From: Butyricimonas sp. Marseille-P3923
GTDB lineage: Bacteria > Bacteroidota > Bacteroidia > Bacteroidales > Marinifilaceae
Reading direction: 5' to 3'
Length of the DNA: 64,000 nucleotides
Assembly (NCBI RefSeq): GCF_900184685.1
Contig: NZ_FXXL01000006.1
Location: 1,054,001-1,118,000, forward strand
Shown one piece after another: positions 55,116 to 62,927 of this stretch. Under the pieces are notes generated by a model. The model did no database searches. It was not told where the DNA came from and saw only the letters and a program-made list of their open reading frames with translations. The position numbers and the translations under genes were made by a program. Numbering within the stretch: the stretch's first letter is position 1; each line of letters opens with the position of its first letter.

Positions 55116-56204
55116 ATGAAAAAGTTTGTATTGTTGTTTACTGGTATGTTGATGATGGCGTCTGTGTTTGCGCAGACTAATTTTCAAGAGTTGACGCTGG
55201 AGAAAGCGTTGGAGAAAGCGAAGGGCGAGAATAAGAAAGTTTTCGTGGATTGTTACACGTCATGGTGCGGACCGTGTAAGATGATGGCGGAGAAGGTGCT
55301 TCCCTTGAAAGAGGTGGGCGAATATATGAACGAACGTTTCGTGTGTATCAAAGTAGACATGGAGAAAGGGGAAGGACCGGATCTCGCCCAGAAATATAAG
55401 GTTACGGCTTACCCGACTTTCCTGGTATTGCAGGCAGATGGCAGTCTGATGCAGCGTGTCGTGGGTGGCACGTTGGACGGGAAAGAGTTTATTCAGAAAG
55501 TGGATGCCGCTTTTGATGAAAATTCGGCAGCTAATTTGGAAGCCGAATACGCCGCGGGGAATCGTGAGATGGATTTCTTGTTGAAATACACGAAAGCTTT
55601 GATTACGGCTTGTGATTTGGATAAAGCGAAAGCAGTGGCGCAGGATATCATTGGTTCTTTGGAAGATAGCCAGAAATACACGGAGCCTTACTGGTTTATT
55701 TACGAGGATGTAAGTTTGTCACCGATCGGCTCCGGGAATATGAATTATTTCTTGAAACACACGGAGCAATTTCGTGAAGGTGTTGGTATCGAGAAGGTGA
55801 ATAAGAAATTAGCTTCTTTATTTGATTTGCAACTGGAGGAGATTATCCGTGGAAAGAATGCAACCGCCACTTTGGCTGATGTTGAGGGTATCCAAAAAAC
55901 ATTGGATGCTTACAAGTTGACCGGACAGGATTATTTGTACGAGTATATCGAGTTGATTAAAGGGATGAAAACGGGAAACACGGATAAGGTGTTGGAAATG
56001 TGTAAAAAGGTGTTCCCGAAAATGGCGGACGAAAAGATTGCTTACTTGTATTTTATGCCGATTCTGAGTTTAAGGAATAAGTGGAGCAAGAAGCAGGCGA
56101 AGGAGTTGATATCCTTAACCGACCGTTTGATAGAACAAGTGGAGATGTCCCAGTTGAAAAATTCGTTAGGCAATTTTAAGACCGGGGTGCTCGAGAAGAT
56201 TTGA
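55116..56204 (+). CDS. Exported thioredoxin-fold protein with helical C-terminal domain (locus D)
   Basis: 362 residues with signal peptide to about 20 (MMASVFAQ). Thioredoxin domain about 22-140, with YTSWCGPCKMM (CGPC at 51-54) and cis-Pro motif TAYPTFLVL. The helical C-terminal part contains EPYWFIYEDVSLSPIGSGNM, matching locus C. The two proteins are of the same length class and probably orthologous in function. Predicted periplasmic. A terminator-like hairpin follows within the operon, so the genes after it may be expressed at a lower level. Confidence 0.87.
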   Translation: MKKFVLLFTGMLMMASVFAQTNFQELTLEKALEKAKGENKKVFVDCYTSWCGPCKMMAEKVLPLKEVGEYMNERFVCIKVDMEKGEGPDLAQKYKVTAYPTFLVLQADGSLMQRVVGGTLDGKEFIQKVDAAFDENSAANLEAEYAAGNREMDFLLKYTKALITACDLDKAKAVAQDIIGSLEDSQKYTEPYWFIYEDVSLSPIGSGNMNYFLKHTEQFREGVGIEKVNKKLASLFDLQLEEIIRGKNATATLADVEGIQKTLDAYKLTGQDYLYEYIELIKGMKTGNTDKVLEMCKKVFPKMADEKIAYLYFMPILSLRNKWSKKQAKELISLTDRLIEQVEMSQLKNSLGNFKTGVLEKI

Positions 56205-56241
56205 TTTGGTGCGTGCTATTTGAAATAACAGAATGGTTTGT

Positions 56242-56279
56242 ACAGGTGGGGATTCGCATGAAGTGGAGTCCCCCGCTGT
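56242..56279 (+). terminator. Attenuator-like terminator inside locus D
   Basis: Arms acaggtgggga (56242-56252) and tcccccgctgt (56269-56279) pair with two mismatches and are followed by a T run (ttttta). It lies between the thioredoxin gene and the TlpA lipoprotein gene, which would be reached only by readthrough. Confidence 0.55.
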
Positions 56280-56296
56280 TTTTATGTTATCGAGAT

Positions 56297-57640
56297 ATGA
56301 TGAGGAATTGTTTGATAGGTTTGGTTTTGTCGGTCGTGTTGGGCGCTTGTGGTGTAGAGGAGTGTACAAGGTTTAAAGTTGTTTTCCCGGTGGGAGAGAA
56401 GAGAAAGGTGGAGTTGGAAACTGTGGAAGGAGGGCGTAGAGCGATTGTGTTCGAGGTGAAGGATTCGATACGGGAGGGGGTTATGGTACTTCCTTTGTCA
56501 AGGGGGGTGTTTGCCCGTTTGTGGGTGGGCGATATGCCTTACACGGTGTGGATGCGACCGGGTAAACCGTGGTGTGCAACTTTCATGTGGAATGAATGGT
56601 TGTTCGAGGGGGAGGATGTGGATGTGAACGGTTATTTGAACACTTCTCGCGGGTTGCAAATGTATTTCACGGATTATTATAGAATCCCGAACAAGGAGTT
56701 CCGGACGAAATTGGAGATCGTGAGTTCTGAAAAGGCGAATACATTGCAGAATGCCGCGTTGGATGTGGAGTTTGTAGAGCAGGAGGCGAAACGACTCCGG
56801 TTTATTCGAGATCGACATGTGGCTTGTGGGGTGGTGTATGGCGAGATAAAAGATTGGAACGAGAATTTGCGGGAGAATACCATGCAGGTGTTGCGAGAGG
56901 GACTCCGGGAGGATAGTTTGTCTTGGGGAATTCCGGAATACAGGGAGATGATTGATAAGTCGTTGATGGCATTGGCTAAATTGGAGGGAGCGGGGAAGTC
57001 GGGACATGATTTGGTGTTGGAGGTGGTGAATCGGGTTGTGGAGAATTACAAGGATAAGCGGTTGGTGGAGTATGTCGTGAACAGGAATGTACTGGAGTAT
57101 GTCAAGAACGTGGGTGTGGAGAATGCGGAAGAGCTTGACCGTGTTTTTCGGGAACACGTGCGGGATACAGGACTCGTGGCGGCGTATGATAAGGTGTATG
57201 TTACCGGAAGAAAATTGATGAAAGGGCAACCTGCCGTGCCGTTTACTTTCAAGGACGTGGAGGGGAATGAGGTGAGTTTGTCGGATTTCAAGGGACGGTA
57301 CGTGTATATCGATTTGTGGGCCACGTGGTGTGGACCTTGCGTGGCAGAGATTCCTCATTTGAAGAAATTGGAGGAGCATTTCCGGGGACGGAATATTTGT
57401 TTCGTGAGTATTTCCAGTGATAAGAAGTGGGAAACGTGGGAGAAGTATGTACGAGAGAGAGAAATGGAGGGGGTACAGCTTCACATGGGGAAGGATGAGA
57501 AATATATGAAGGAGATTCATTGTGAAGGGATTCCCCGCTTTTTGCTGATCGATAGGGACGGTAATTTTATAAATGCCAATATGACTCGTCCCTCGGACGT
57601 GAGGACACGGGAGGTGTTGGAAGGCTTGGAGGGGGTGTAA
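56297..57640 (+). CDS. TlpA-family thiol-disulfide oxidoreductase with lipoprotein signal
   Basis: 447 residues from ATG 56297. The signal peptide ends in a lipobox with cysteine at 18 (VVLGACGVEE), so the protein should be lipid-anchored, and the acidic residues after it could send it to the outer membrane surface. Residues about 20-320 form a large N-terminal region with an initial beta part and a helical part, of a kind common in front of TlpA domains in Bacteroidota. The TlpA domain (about 320-440) has LWATWCGPCVAEIPHLKKLEEHF (CGPC at 345-348) and the motif EGIPRFLLIDRDG. This is the only clearly lipid-anchored oxidoreductase in the window. Neighbours: thioredoxin gene upstream past the hairpin, MG2/plug gene downstream. 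Confidence 0.85.
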   Translation: MMRNCLIGLVLSVVLGACGVEECTRFKVVFPVGEKRKVELETVEGGRRAIVFEVKDSIREGVMVLPLSRGVFARLWVGDMPYTVWMRPGKPWCATFMWNEWLFEGEDVDVNGYLNTSRGLQMYFTDYYRIPNKEFRTKLEIVSSEKANTLQNAALDVEFVEQEAKRLRFIRDRHVACGVVYGEIKDWNENLRENTMQVLREGLREDSLSWGIPEYREMIDKSLMALAKLEGAGKSGHDLVLEVVNRVVENYKDKRLVEYVVNRNVLEYVKNVGVENAEELDRVFREHVRDTGLVAAYDKVYVTGRKLMKGQPAVPFTFKDVEGNEVSLSDFKGRYVYIDLWATWCGPCVAEIPHLKKLEEHFRGRNICFVSISSDKKWETWEKYVREREMEGVQLHMGKDEKYMKEIHCEGIPRFLLIDRDGNFINANMTRPSDVRTREVLEGLEGV

Positions 57641-57724
57641 GATGAAGCGGGTGATGCTTTGATATTTTTATGAATGTATTGTTTTGGAATATTTTGTGTA
57701 TTGTATGTAACAAAAATATTTGCA

Positions 57725-60334
57725 ATGAAAAAGATCGGGTTGTTGATGATTATTGTTTTTGGGGTGTATGTTTACGCTTTCCGGGGAGTTGCGGGATTTG
57801 AGGAACAGGTGGTGAAGAATTTTAATTCTTACGTGCGGTGTCCTCATGAGAAAGTGTATTTGCATACGGATAAAAGTGCTTACGTGGTGGGGGAGAACGT
57901 GTGGTTTAGGGCGTACGGGGTACACGGGTTAGTGAATATTCCCGAGATACTTAGCCGTTTCGTGTACGTGGATTTGGTGGATAAGCGGGATTCGTTGGTG
58001 CGACGGGTAAAAGTGGGATTGAGGGATTCTTGCTTTTACGGGCAATTGGCTTTGCCGGAGGATTTGGCACAGGGGGAATATTGTTTGCGGGCGTATACTT
58101 ATAATTTGCAAAATTTGGGGTCTGAATATTTGTTCAAGAAAAAGATACGAGTCGTGAATCCGCGTGATTCAAAAGTAAAAACGGATGTTTCTTATCGGAA
58201 AAATGAAAATGGGTATGTTGCCGAGATAAAGTTCACGGACGGCAATGGAGACCCGTACGGGAGAGTCCCGGTATTGTGTAATATTGGGGAGAGGAAATTG
58301 GGCGTCCCGGGAAAGAAAATGTACACGAACGAGCGGGGTGTGCTTGAGATGGAAGTGGATTCTGCCGGGCAGGTGATCAACGTGGCATTTGCAAACGGGA
58401 AACCGTTCGTTTTTGATCGTTATATACGGGTACCCGAGTTGCAGAATGATTTTGATGTGCAGTTTTTTCCGGAAGGGGGGACTTTACTCGTGGGTAATCG
58501 TCAACAGGTGGCGTTTAAAGCGGTTGGTGCAGATGGGCATCCGGTGGAGGTGACGGGAACCGTGTATCAGGATTCCGTCCCTTTGTTCGAGATGCAGTCA
58601 GTGCATGACGGTATGGGGAGTTTTATGTTGCCTGTGAATTGGGGCAGGAAGTTTCAAGTAGTCGTGAAAAACGAGGATGGGATAGAAAAATCGTTTGATT
58701 TGCCGGAATCACGGCTTGACGGATGGGGGATGGCCGTGACGAAAGAAGAGGGGAATATGGTGGATTATCTGGTGATGAGGGGAGAGGATGCCGTGTTGCC
58801 GGGTGAATTGTACGTGTTGGTACATAGCCGGGGGGTGGTGTTTGATATCCGACCGGTGACGGGGAAGACGAGAGGACGGATAGATCGGAATTTGTTGCCG
58901 GAGGGGATAGCCCAAGTGGTGTTAATGGATGGTGCCGGGAAAGTGTACAGCCAGCGGCTTTTCTTCGTGAGACATAATGAGCGTCCGGAATTGAGGGTAA
59001 AAGCTAATCAACGAAATTATGTGGCAAGGGAACTCGTGGAGTTGGAAATCGGTTTTGAAGAAGGGGGGCAGGAGGGGGTGTTTTCTCTTTCGGTGACGGA
59101 TGAGCAGAAGGTGTTCACGGATTCTTTAGAGGATAATATTATGTTGAATCTGTTGTTGACTTCGGAGTTGAAGGGATATATTGAACATCCCGCTTATTAT
59201 TTTAACGAGTGGACGGAGAAAACGGAACATCATTTGGATTTAGTGATGCAAACACATGGTTGGACTCGTTTTGACCCGGGAAAGTTGGCTTCCGGTGAGT
59301 TCCCGAACGAGAAACACGAGATTGAGGTGGCACAAATGGTTTCCGGGCAGGTGAAGAATTATTGGGGGAATAAATCCGTGGGAGCCAATATTATATTGCT
59401 CTCGAATTACGGGCAGTATTATATGACGGAAACGGATGAAGAGGGAAATTTTACGGTGGATAATATTTTATTTAATGATAGTACTCGCTTTATCGTGCAG
59501 GCGATGAGTGCTAAAGGACGTCAACGTGTAGAAGTTGCTGTACGGGAGGATGAGTTGATAGCTCCGGTTTATGATTTGCCTGACACGGAGGTGGAGAAGA
59601 AAAAGGAAGAGGAATTTTTGAATAAGTTCGGTTTGAATTACTATTACGAGAATGGAGAAAAGGTTTATGTGTTGGAAGAGGTGAACGTGAACAGGAGAAA
59701 ACGAAATAAAACGTATTCGTTTTATGATAATTTGGCTGAGCGCCAACTGGATTCGGTCAAGTTGGCGATGTATGCGGAACGGAACGATGTGTTTCAAGTT
59801 TTATTGGCAGAAGTTCTGGGAATTTCATTTACCAAGGATACGACCGGGGATGTGGTACTGATGAACGGTCGTCCGATGCGGGTGGTGGTGAATGAAATGG
59901 AGGCGGATATGATGCTCGTGAAATCCATTCCGGTGAAAATGTTGTTGAATATTGCGGTCATCGGTCAGGAGAGAGCCCGAGTCCTTTTGGGAGATAGCGG
60001 TTTGGGTGGTATTTTGGCGATTACGGCGAAACCGGGTTATTGGATGGGTAGTTCTAGGGAACGCTTGAATTTGGTGTCGTTCAAATTGTTGGGATATCAG
60101 GAACCGGAGGAGTTTTATATGCCTCGATATGACGTGGATTCGGTGCGTCGGGATAGTCGTTATGACGAGCGTACGACAATTTATTGGAATCCTATGGTAA
60201 AGGTGAAACGTGGGGAAAGTACGAAGGTGTCTTTTTATACGGCAGATACGTACGGGACTTATTCGGTGACGGTGGAAGGGGTGACTCGGGATGGTGTAGT
60301 GTGTAGGAAGAGAGGAACTTTAGTATTAAAATAA
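57725..60334 (+). CDS. Exported MG2-like protein with carboxypeptidase-like and barrel-less TonB plug-like regions
   Basis: 869 residues from ATG 57725 (signal peptide MKKIGLLMIIVFGVYVYAF; an earlier frame start at 57674 lacks one). Residues about 35-130 hold the MG2-like segment VYLHTDKSAYVVGENVWFRAY. A carboxypeptidase-regulatory-like segment follows at about 540-620 (VSGQVKNYWGNKSVGANIILLSNYGQY, outline). Residues about 660-790 resemble a TonB-receptor plug (VLEEVNV, and LLGDSGLGGILAITAKPG, comparable to SusC YGSRGANGVVVIT), but no barrel follows: the protein ends about 90 residues later. Related Bacteroidota proteins are annotated as plug-domain proteins without a known role. It could bridge SusC or TonB to the periplasmic redox proteins, which is inference. 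Confidence 0.75.
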   Translation: MKKIGLLMIIVFGVYVYAFRGVAGFEEQVVKNFNSYVRCPHEKVYLHTDKSAYVVGENVWFRAYGVHGLVNIPEILSRFVYVDLVDKRDSLVRRVKVGLRDSCFYGQLALPEDLAQGEYCLRAYTYNLQNLGSEYLFKKKIRVVNPRDSKVKTDVSYRKNENGYVAEIKFTDGNGDPYGRVPVLCNIGERKLGVPGKKMYTNERGVLEMEVDSAGQVINVAFANGKPFVFDRYIRVPELQNDFDVQFFPEGGTLLVGNRQQVAFKAVGADGHPVEVTGTVYQDSVPLFEMQSVHDGMGSFMLPVNWGRKFQVVVKNEDGIEKSFDLPESRLDGWGMAVTKEEGNMVDYLVMRGEDAVLPGELYVLVHSRGVVFDIRPVTGKTRGRIDRNLLPEGIAQVVLMDGAGKVYSQRLFFVRHNERPELRVKANQRNYVARELVELEIGFEEGGQEGVFSLSVTDEQKVFTDSLEDNIMLNLLLTSELKGYIEHPAYYFNEWTEKTEHHLDLVMQTHGWTRFDPGKLASGEFPNEKHEIEVAQMVSGQVKNYWGNKSVGANIILLSNYGQYYMTETDEEGNFTVDNILFNDSTRFIVQAMSAKGRQRVEVAVREDELIAPVYDLPDTEVEKKKEEEFLNKFGLNYYYENGEKVYVLEEVNVNRRKRNKTYSFYDNLAERQLDSVKLAMYAERNDVFQVLLAEVLGISFTKDTTGDVVLMNGRPMRVVVNEMEADMMLVKSIPVKMLLNIAVIGQERARVLLGDSGLGGILAITAKPGYWMGSSRERLNLVSFKLLGYQEPEEFYMPRYDVDSVRRDSRYDERTTIYWNPMVKVKRGESTKVSFYTADTYGTYSVTVEGVTRDGVVCRKRGTLVLK

Positions 60335-60362
60335 ATATTGGATTTTTGAATAGGAATAATGT

Positions 60363-60884
60363 ATGAAAAAGATTTTATTTGTTGTTTTATTGTGTTTGCC
60401 TTATTTCGGATGGGCGCAGATGAAAGCTGAGGTGTTGCCTTTGCGAGATACGGCAGAATTGAAAGTTGGGGATCGTGTCCCCGTGTTTGTTTTCCGGGAT
60501 ACGGCGAACCGAGAAATGACGTTGAAGCAGTTCAAGGGGAAATACGTGGTGATTGACGTGTGGGCATCGTGGTGTTATCCTTGTAAACAGGAATATCCGG
60601 CGTTAAAAAAATTGGCAGAGGAATACAAAGATAAAAAGATCGTGTTCGTGAGTCTTTCCTGTGATACGGAAAAGCAACGTTGGTTGAATGAATTGTGGTG
60701 GGGAAAGATGAGCGGTTATCAATGGTGGATAGCCGGGGACGAGTCTGCAATGATCGCTTTTCGGGTAGGAGCGATTCCCCGGTTGATATTATTAGATAAG
60801 AAAGGGCGGGTAATGAATTTGAAATTACCAAAGCCTTCAAGCCCGGAGTTTGAAAAGATTTTGGAGGGATTGAAGGGAATTTGA
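60363..60884 (+). CDS. Small TlpA/ResA-like thiol-disulfide oxidoreductase
   Basis: 173 residues, signal peptide to about 18 (YFGWAQ). A single thioredoxin fold with VWASWCYPCKQEYPALKKL (CYPC at 71-74) and the cis-Pro motif AIPRLILLDKKGR. The dipeptide between the cysteines, YP, differs from the GP of the others and may shift the redox potential. It follows the MG2/plug gene by 28 bp and is the last gene of locus D, ending 28 bp before a terminator. Confidence 0.88.
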   Translation: MKKILFVVLLCLPYFGWAQMKAEVLPLRDTAELKVGDRVPVFVFRDTANREMTLKQFKGKYVVIDVWASWCYPCKQEYPALKKLAEEYKDKKIVFVSLSCDTEKQRWLNELWWGKMSGYQWWIAGDESAMIAFRVGAIPRLILLDKKGRVMNLKLPKPSSPEFEKILEGLKGI

Positions 60885-60912
60885 AGTTAATTGTAATTCA
60901 TGTTTTTTGTAT

Positions 60913-60948
60913 GGTAAGGTCTTGTGTTTCCAAATACGAGACCTTACC
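60913..60948 (+). terminator. Terminator after locus D
   Basis: A perfect 10-bp stem, ggtaaggtct and agaccttacc, with a 16-nt loop, followed by gtatttatt. It begins 28 bp after the small TlpA gene and lies before the locus E sigma gene. Confidence 0.75.
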
Positions 60949-60986
60949 GTATTTATTATATATTCTATTTTATCCGAAGATTGTTG

Positions 60987-60994
60987 TATATTTG
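60987..60994 (+). promoter_or_regulatory. -7 box of the locus E sigma gene
   Basis: TATATTTG matches TAnnTTTG and lies 21 bp before the ATG at 61016. Confidence 0.45.
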
Positions 60995-61015
60995 TCTAAT
61001 GGAAAATAGTCTATA

Positions 61016-61600
61016 ATGAAAGTAGATAATGATGCGAAACAATTGATAATCGAACTTCGAGGAGGAAAAGAAGATGCTTTTGCCCAAGTGTTTCGTATGT
61101 ATTATAATCCTTTGTTGAATTATGCCGGTCGTATTCTTCATGATGCCGAATTGGCAAATGATTTGGTACAAGAGACTTTTTGCAATTTGTTCGAGAGGCG
61201 TAAAGAATTGAAGGAAGATCTTCAGTTACGATCTTATCTTTATAAAACAGTATACAATCGTTGTTTGGATGTGATTAAGCACCAGAAAGTAGAAAGTAAT
61301 TATGCTAATCAGGAATTATTGGACTTCTATTTCTCGAAAGTGATTGAAACCCCGGAGGCGGAGTTGGCTTTGTTAGAAGAGGATTTGAAGGGAGCGCTTC
61401 AAGAGGCTATCGCTAAATTGCCCGAACGGTGTCGGGAAATATTTGAATTGAGTAAAATAGAAGGATTATCCAATAAACAAATCGCGGAAGAATTGAATAT
61501 CTCCGTGAAAACCGTTGAGGCTCAGATGACGATTGCTTTCACCCGATTGCGGAAAGAGTTGGGATGGTTGTTGTGCGTCATTTTTTTTCAAAATTTCTAG
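61016..61600 (+). CDS. ECF RNA polymerase sigma factor (locus E)
   Basis: 194 residues. Region 2 about 18-85 (FAQVFRMYYNPLLNYAGRIL, then DLVQETFCNLFERRKEL), region 4 about 130-185 (LPERCREIFELSKIEGLSNKQIAEELNISVKTVEAQMTIA). It is the expected partner of the FecR protein at 61658 (57 bp downstream). The end is hydrophobic, LLCVIFFQNF. By its position it opens a new SusCD locus that runs out of the window. Confidence 0.93.
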   Translation: MKVDNDAKQLIIELRGGKEDAFAQVFRMYYNPLLNYAGRILHDAELANDLVQETFCNLFERRKELKEDLQLRSYLYKTVYNRCLDVIKHQKVESNYANQELLDFYFSKVIETPEAELALLEEDLKGALQEAIAKLPERCREIFELSKIEGLSNKQIAEELNISVKTVEAQMTIAFTRLRKELGWLLCVIFFQNF

Positions 61601-61657
61601 AAAATCTTTAGGGGTAAATTAGTCTTTAGTCGTTATAGAAATATAAAACGAAAAATA

Positions 61658-62824
61658 ATGACTTGTAACTTTGATAAAGATGAATTGATTTTAAAAGTTT
61701 TGGATGGGAAAGCAAGCCCGGAAGAAATTTTGGCTTTATCTCGCTGGATTGAAACAGATTCCGCGAATGAAGAGTATTTTAATCAATTGAAAAAAGCATG
61801 GAACTTGACGAGCGGGCCTATTTCTTCTAAAGAAAGGGAAGAGAAGGAGTTTCGCTATTATATGAACTATATTAGATCAAAGCGTAAGATTTATCGTTTG
61901 CGTCGGATATATAAATACGTTGCGATAGTAATCTTGCCTCTATTGGTAGGTGTTGTTTATTGGTTACAAAGAGAGCGGATGCCGGAAGACGTCCAGTCTA
62001 TACCTGTTGTCGCCCGAATTGAGCCGGGAGAATATAAAGCAACTTTAATAACAGCTTCAGGAAGTACGATCTCTTTGCTTCCTTCGAATCAAGAAGATAT
62101 TCAGGTGGACGAGAATATTTCGGTGACGAACGGACAGGACGGAATAGCTTATGACAATGTAAAAGGTTCGGTTGGGTCATTACAATACAATACGTTGCAG
62201 ACGTCCAGGGGTGGAGAATATGCGGTGACATTATCGGACGGTACGCGGGTGTATTTGAATGCCGCATCGGAAATGAAGTATCCCGTGATGTTTGATGAGC
62301 GAAAGAGAGAGGTGTATTTGTCGGGAGAGGCTTATTTCGAGGTGACGAAAGACACGAACAGACCTTTTTATGTTGTAACGGATGCTGTACGGGTGAAAGT
62401 CTATGGTACGAAATTTAACGTGAATACATACAGTACCCGGGGGATTCAAACCGTGTTGGTCTCCGGTAAGGTGGGGGTTCGTGGAAAAGGTTCGAGTGAA
62501 GAATATATGATGAAGCCTTCGCAATTGGCAGAGTTTAATGACAAGGGTGTGTTTAAGGGTATTCGGGAGGTGAACCCCACGGCTTACACGGCCTGGCGAG
62601 ACGGGCGTTTTGTTTTTGAAAACGAGAGTCTGGAAGAGATATTGAATAGCTTGTCCCGTTGGTATAATGTAGATATTATCTACGGAAATGAGGAAGTGAA
62701 GAGGTATCATTTTACCGGGCATATGGAAAAATATGAAAGTATAGATATTTTTTTAAGGGCGATTAGTAAAATGGTGGGGGTAGATTTTACTATAAAAGAT
62801 AAAATAATAATAGTGACAGAATAA
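61658..62824 (+). CDS. FecR-family anti-sigma factor (locus E)
   Basis: 388 residues. Cytoplasmic sigma-binding region to about 85 (ILALSRWIETDSANEEYFNQLKKAW), membrane helix about 88-107 (VAIVILPLLVGVVYWLQ), FecR domain with GGEYAVTLSDGTRVYLNAASEMKYPV and LSGEAYF (about 221), and a DUF4974-type C-terminus (FVFENESLEEILNSLSRWYNV). The protein lacks the long charged insertion after the membrane helix seen in locus D. It should hold the locus E sigma factor and sense the SusC at 62928. Confidence 0.93.
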   Translation: MTCNFDKDELILKVLDGKASPEEILALSRWIETDSANEEYFNQLKKAWNLTSGPISSKEREEKEFRYYMNYIRSKRKIYRLRRIYKYVAIVILPLLVGVVYWLQRERMPEDVQSIPVVARIEPGEYKATLITASGSTISLLPSNQEDIQVDENISVTNGQDGIAYDNVKGSVGSLQYNTLQTSRGGEYAVTLSDGTRVYLNAASEMKYPVMFDERKREVYLSGEAYFEVTKDTNRPFYVVTDAVRVKVYGTKFNVNTYSTRGIQTVLVSGKVGVRGKGSSEEYMMKPSQLAEFNDKGVFKGIREVNPTAYTAWRDGRFVFENESLEEILNSLSRWYNVDIIYGNEEVKRYHFTGHMEKYESIDIFLRAISKMVGVDFTIKDKIIIVTE

Positions 62825-62830
62825 AGAAAA

Positions 62831-62856
62831 ACGGAGAATGTTGACGCATTCCCCGT
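62831..62856 (+). promoter_or_regulatory. fecR-susC intergenic hairpin (locus E)
   Basis: Arms acggagaatg (62831-62840) and cattccccgt (62847-62856) pair with one mismatch around ttgacg. It starts 6 bp after the fecR stop. The stem shares GGAGAATG with the locus B hairpin. A second, imperfect hairpin (gcggcag and ctgtcgc, about 62867-62900) follows. Confidence 0.5.
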
Positions 62857-62927
62857 TGTAACAACAGCGGCAGAGTAGTCCTAGAAAAACGCACTGTCGC
62901 TAATAATAATCTTAATAATGCAAATAT

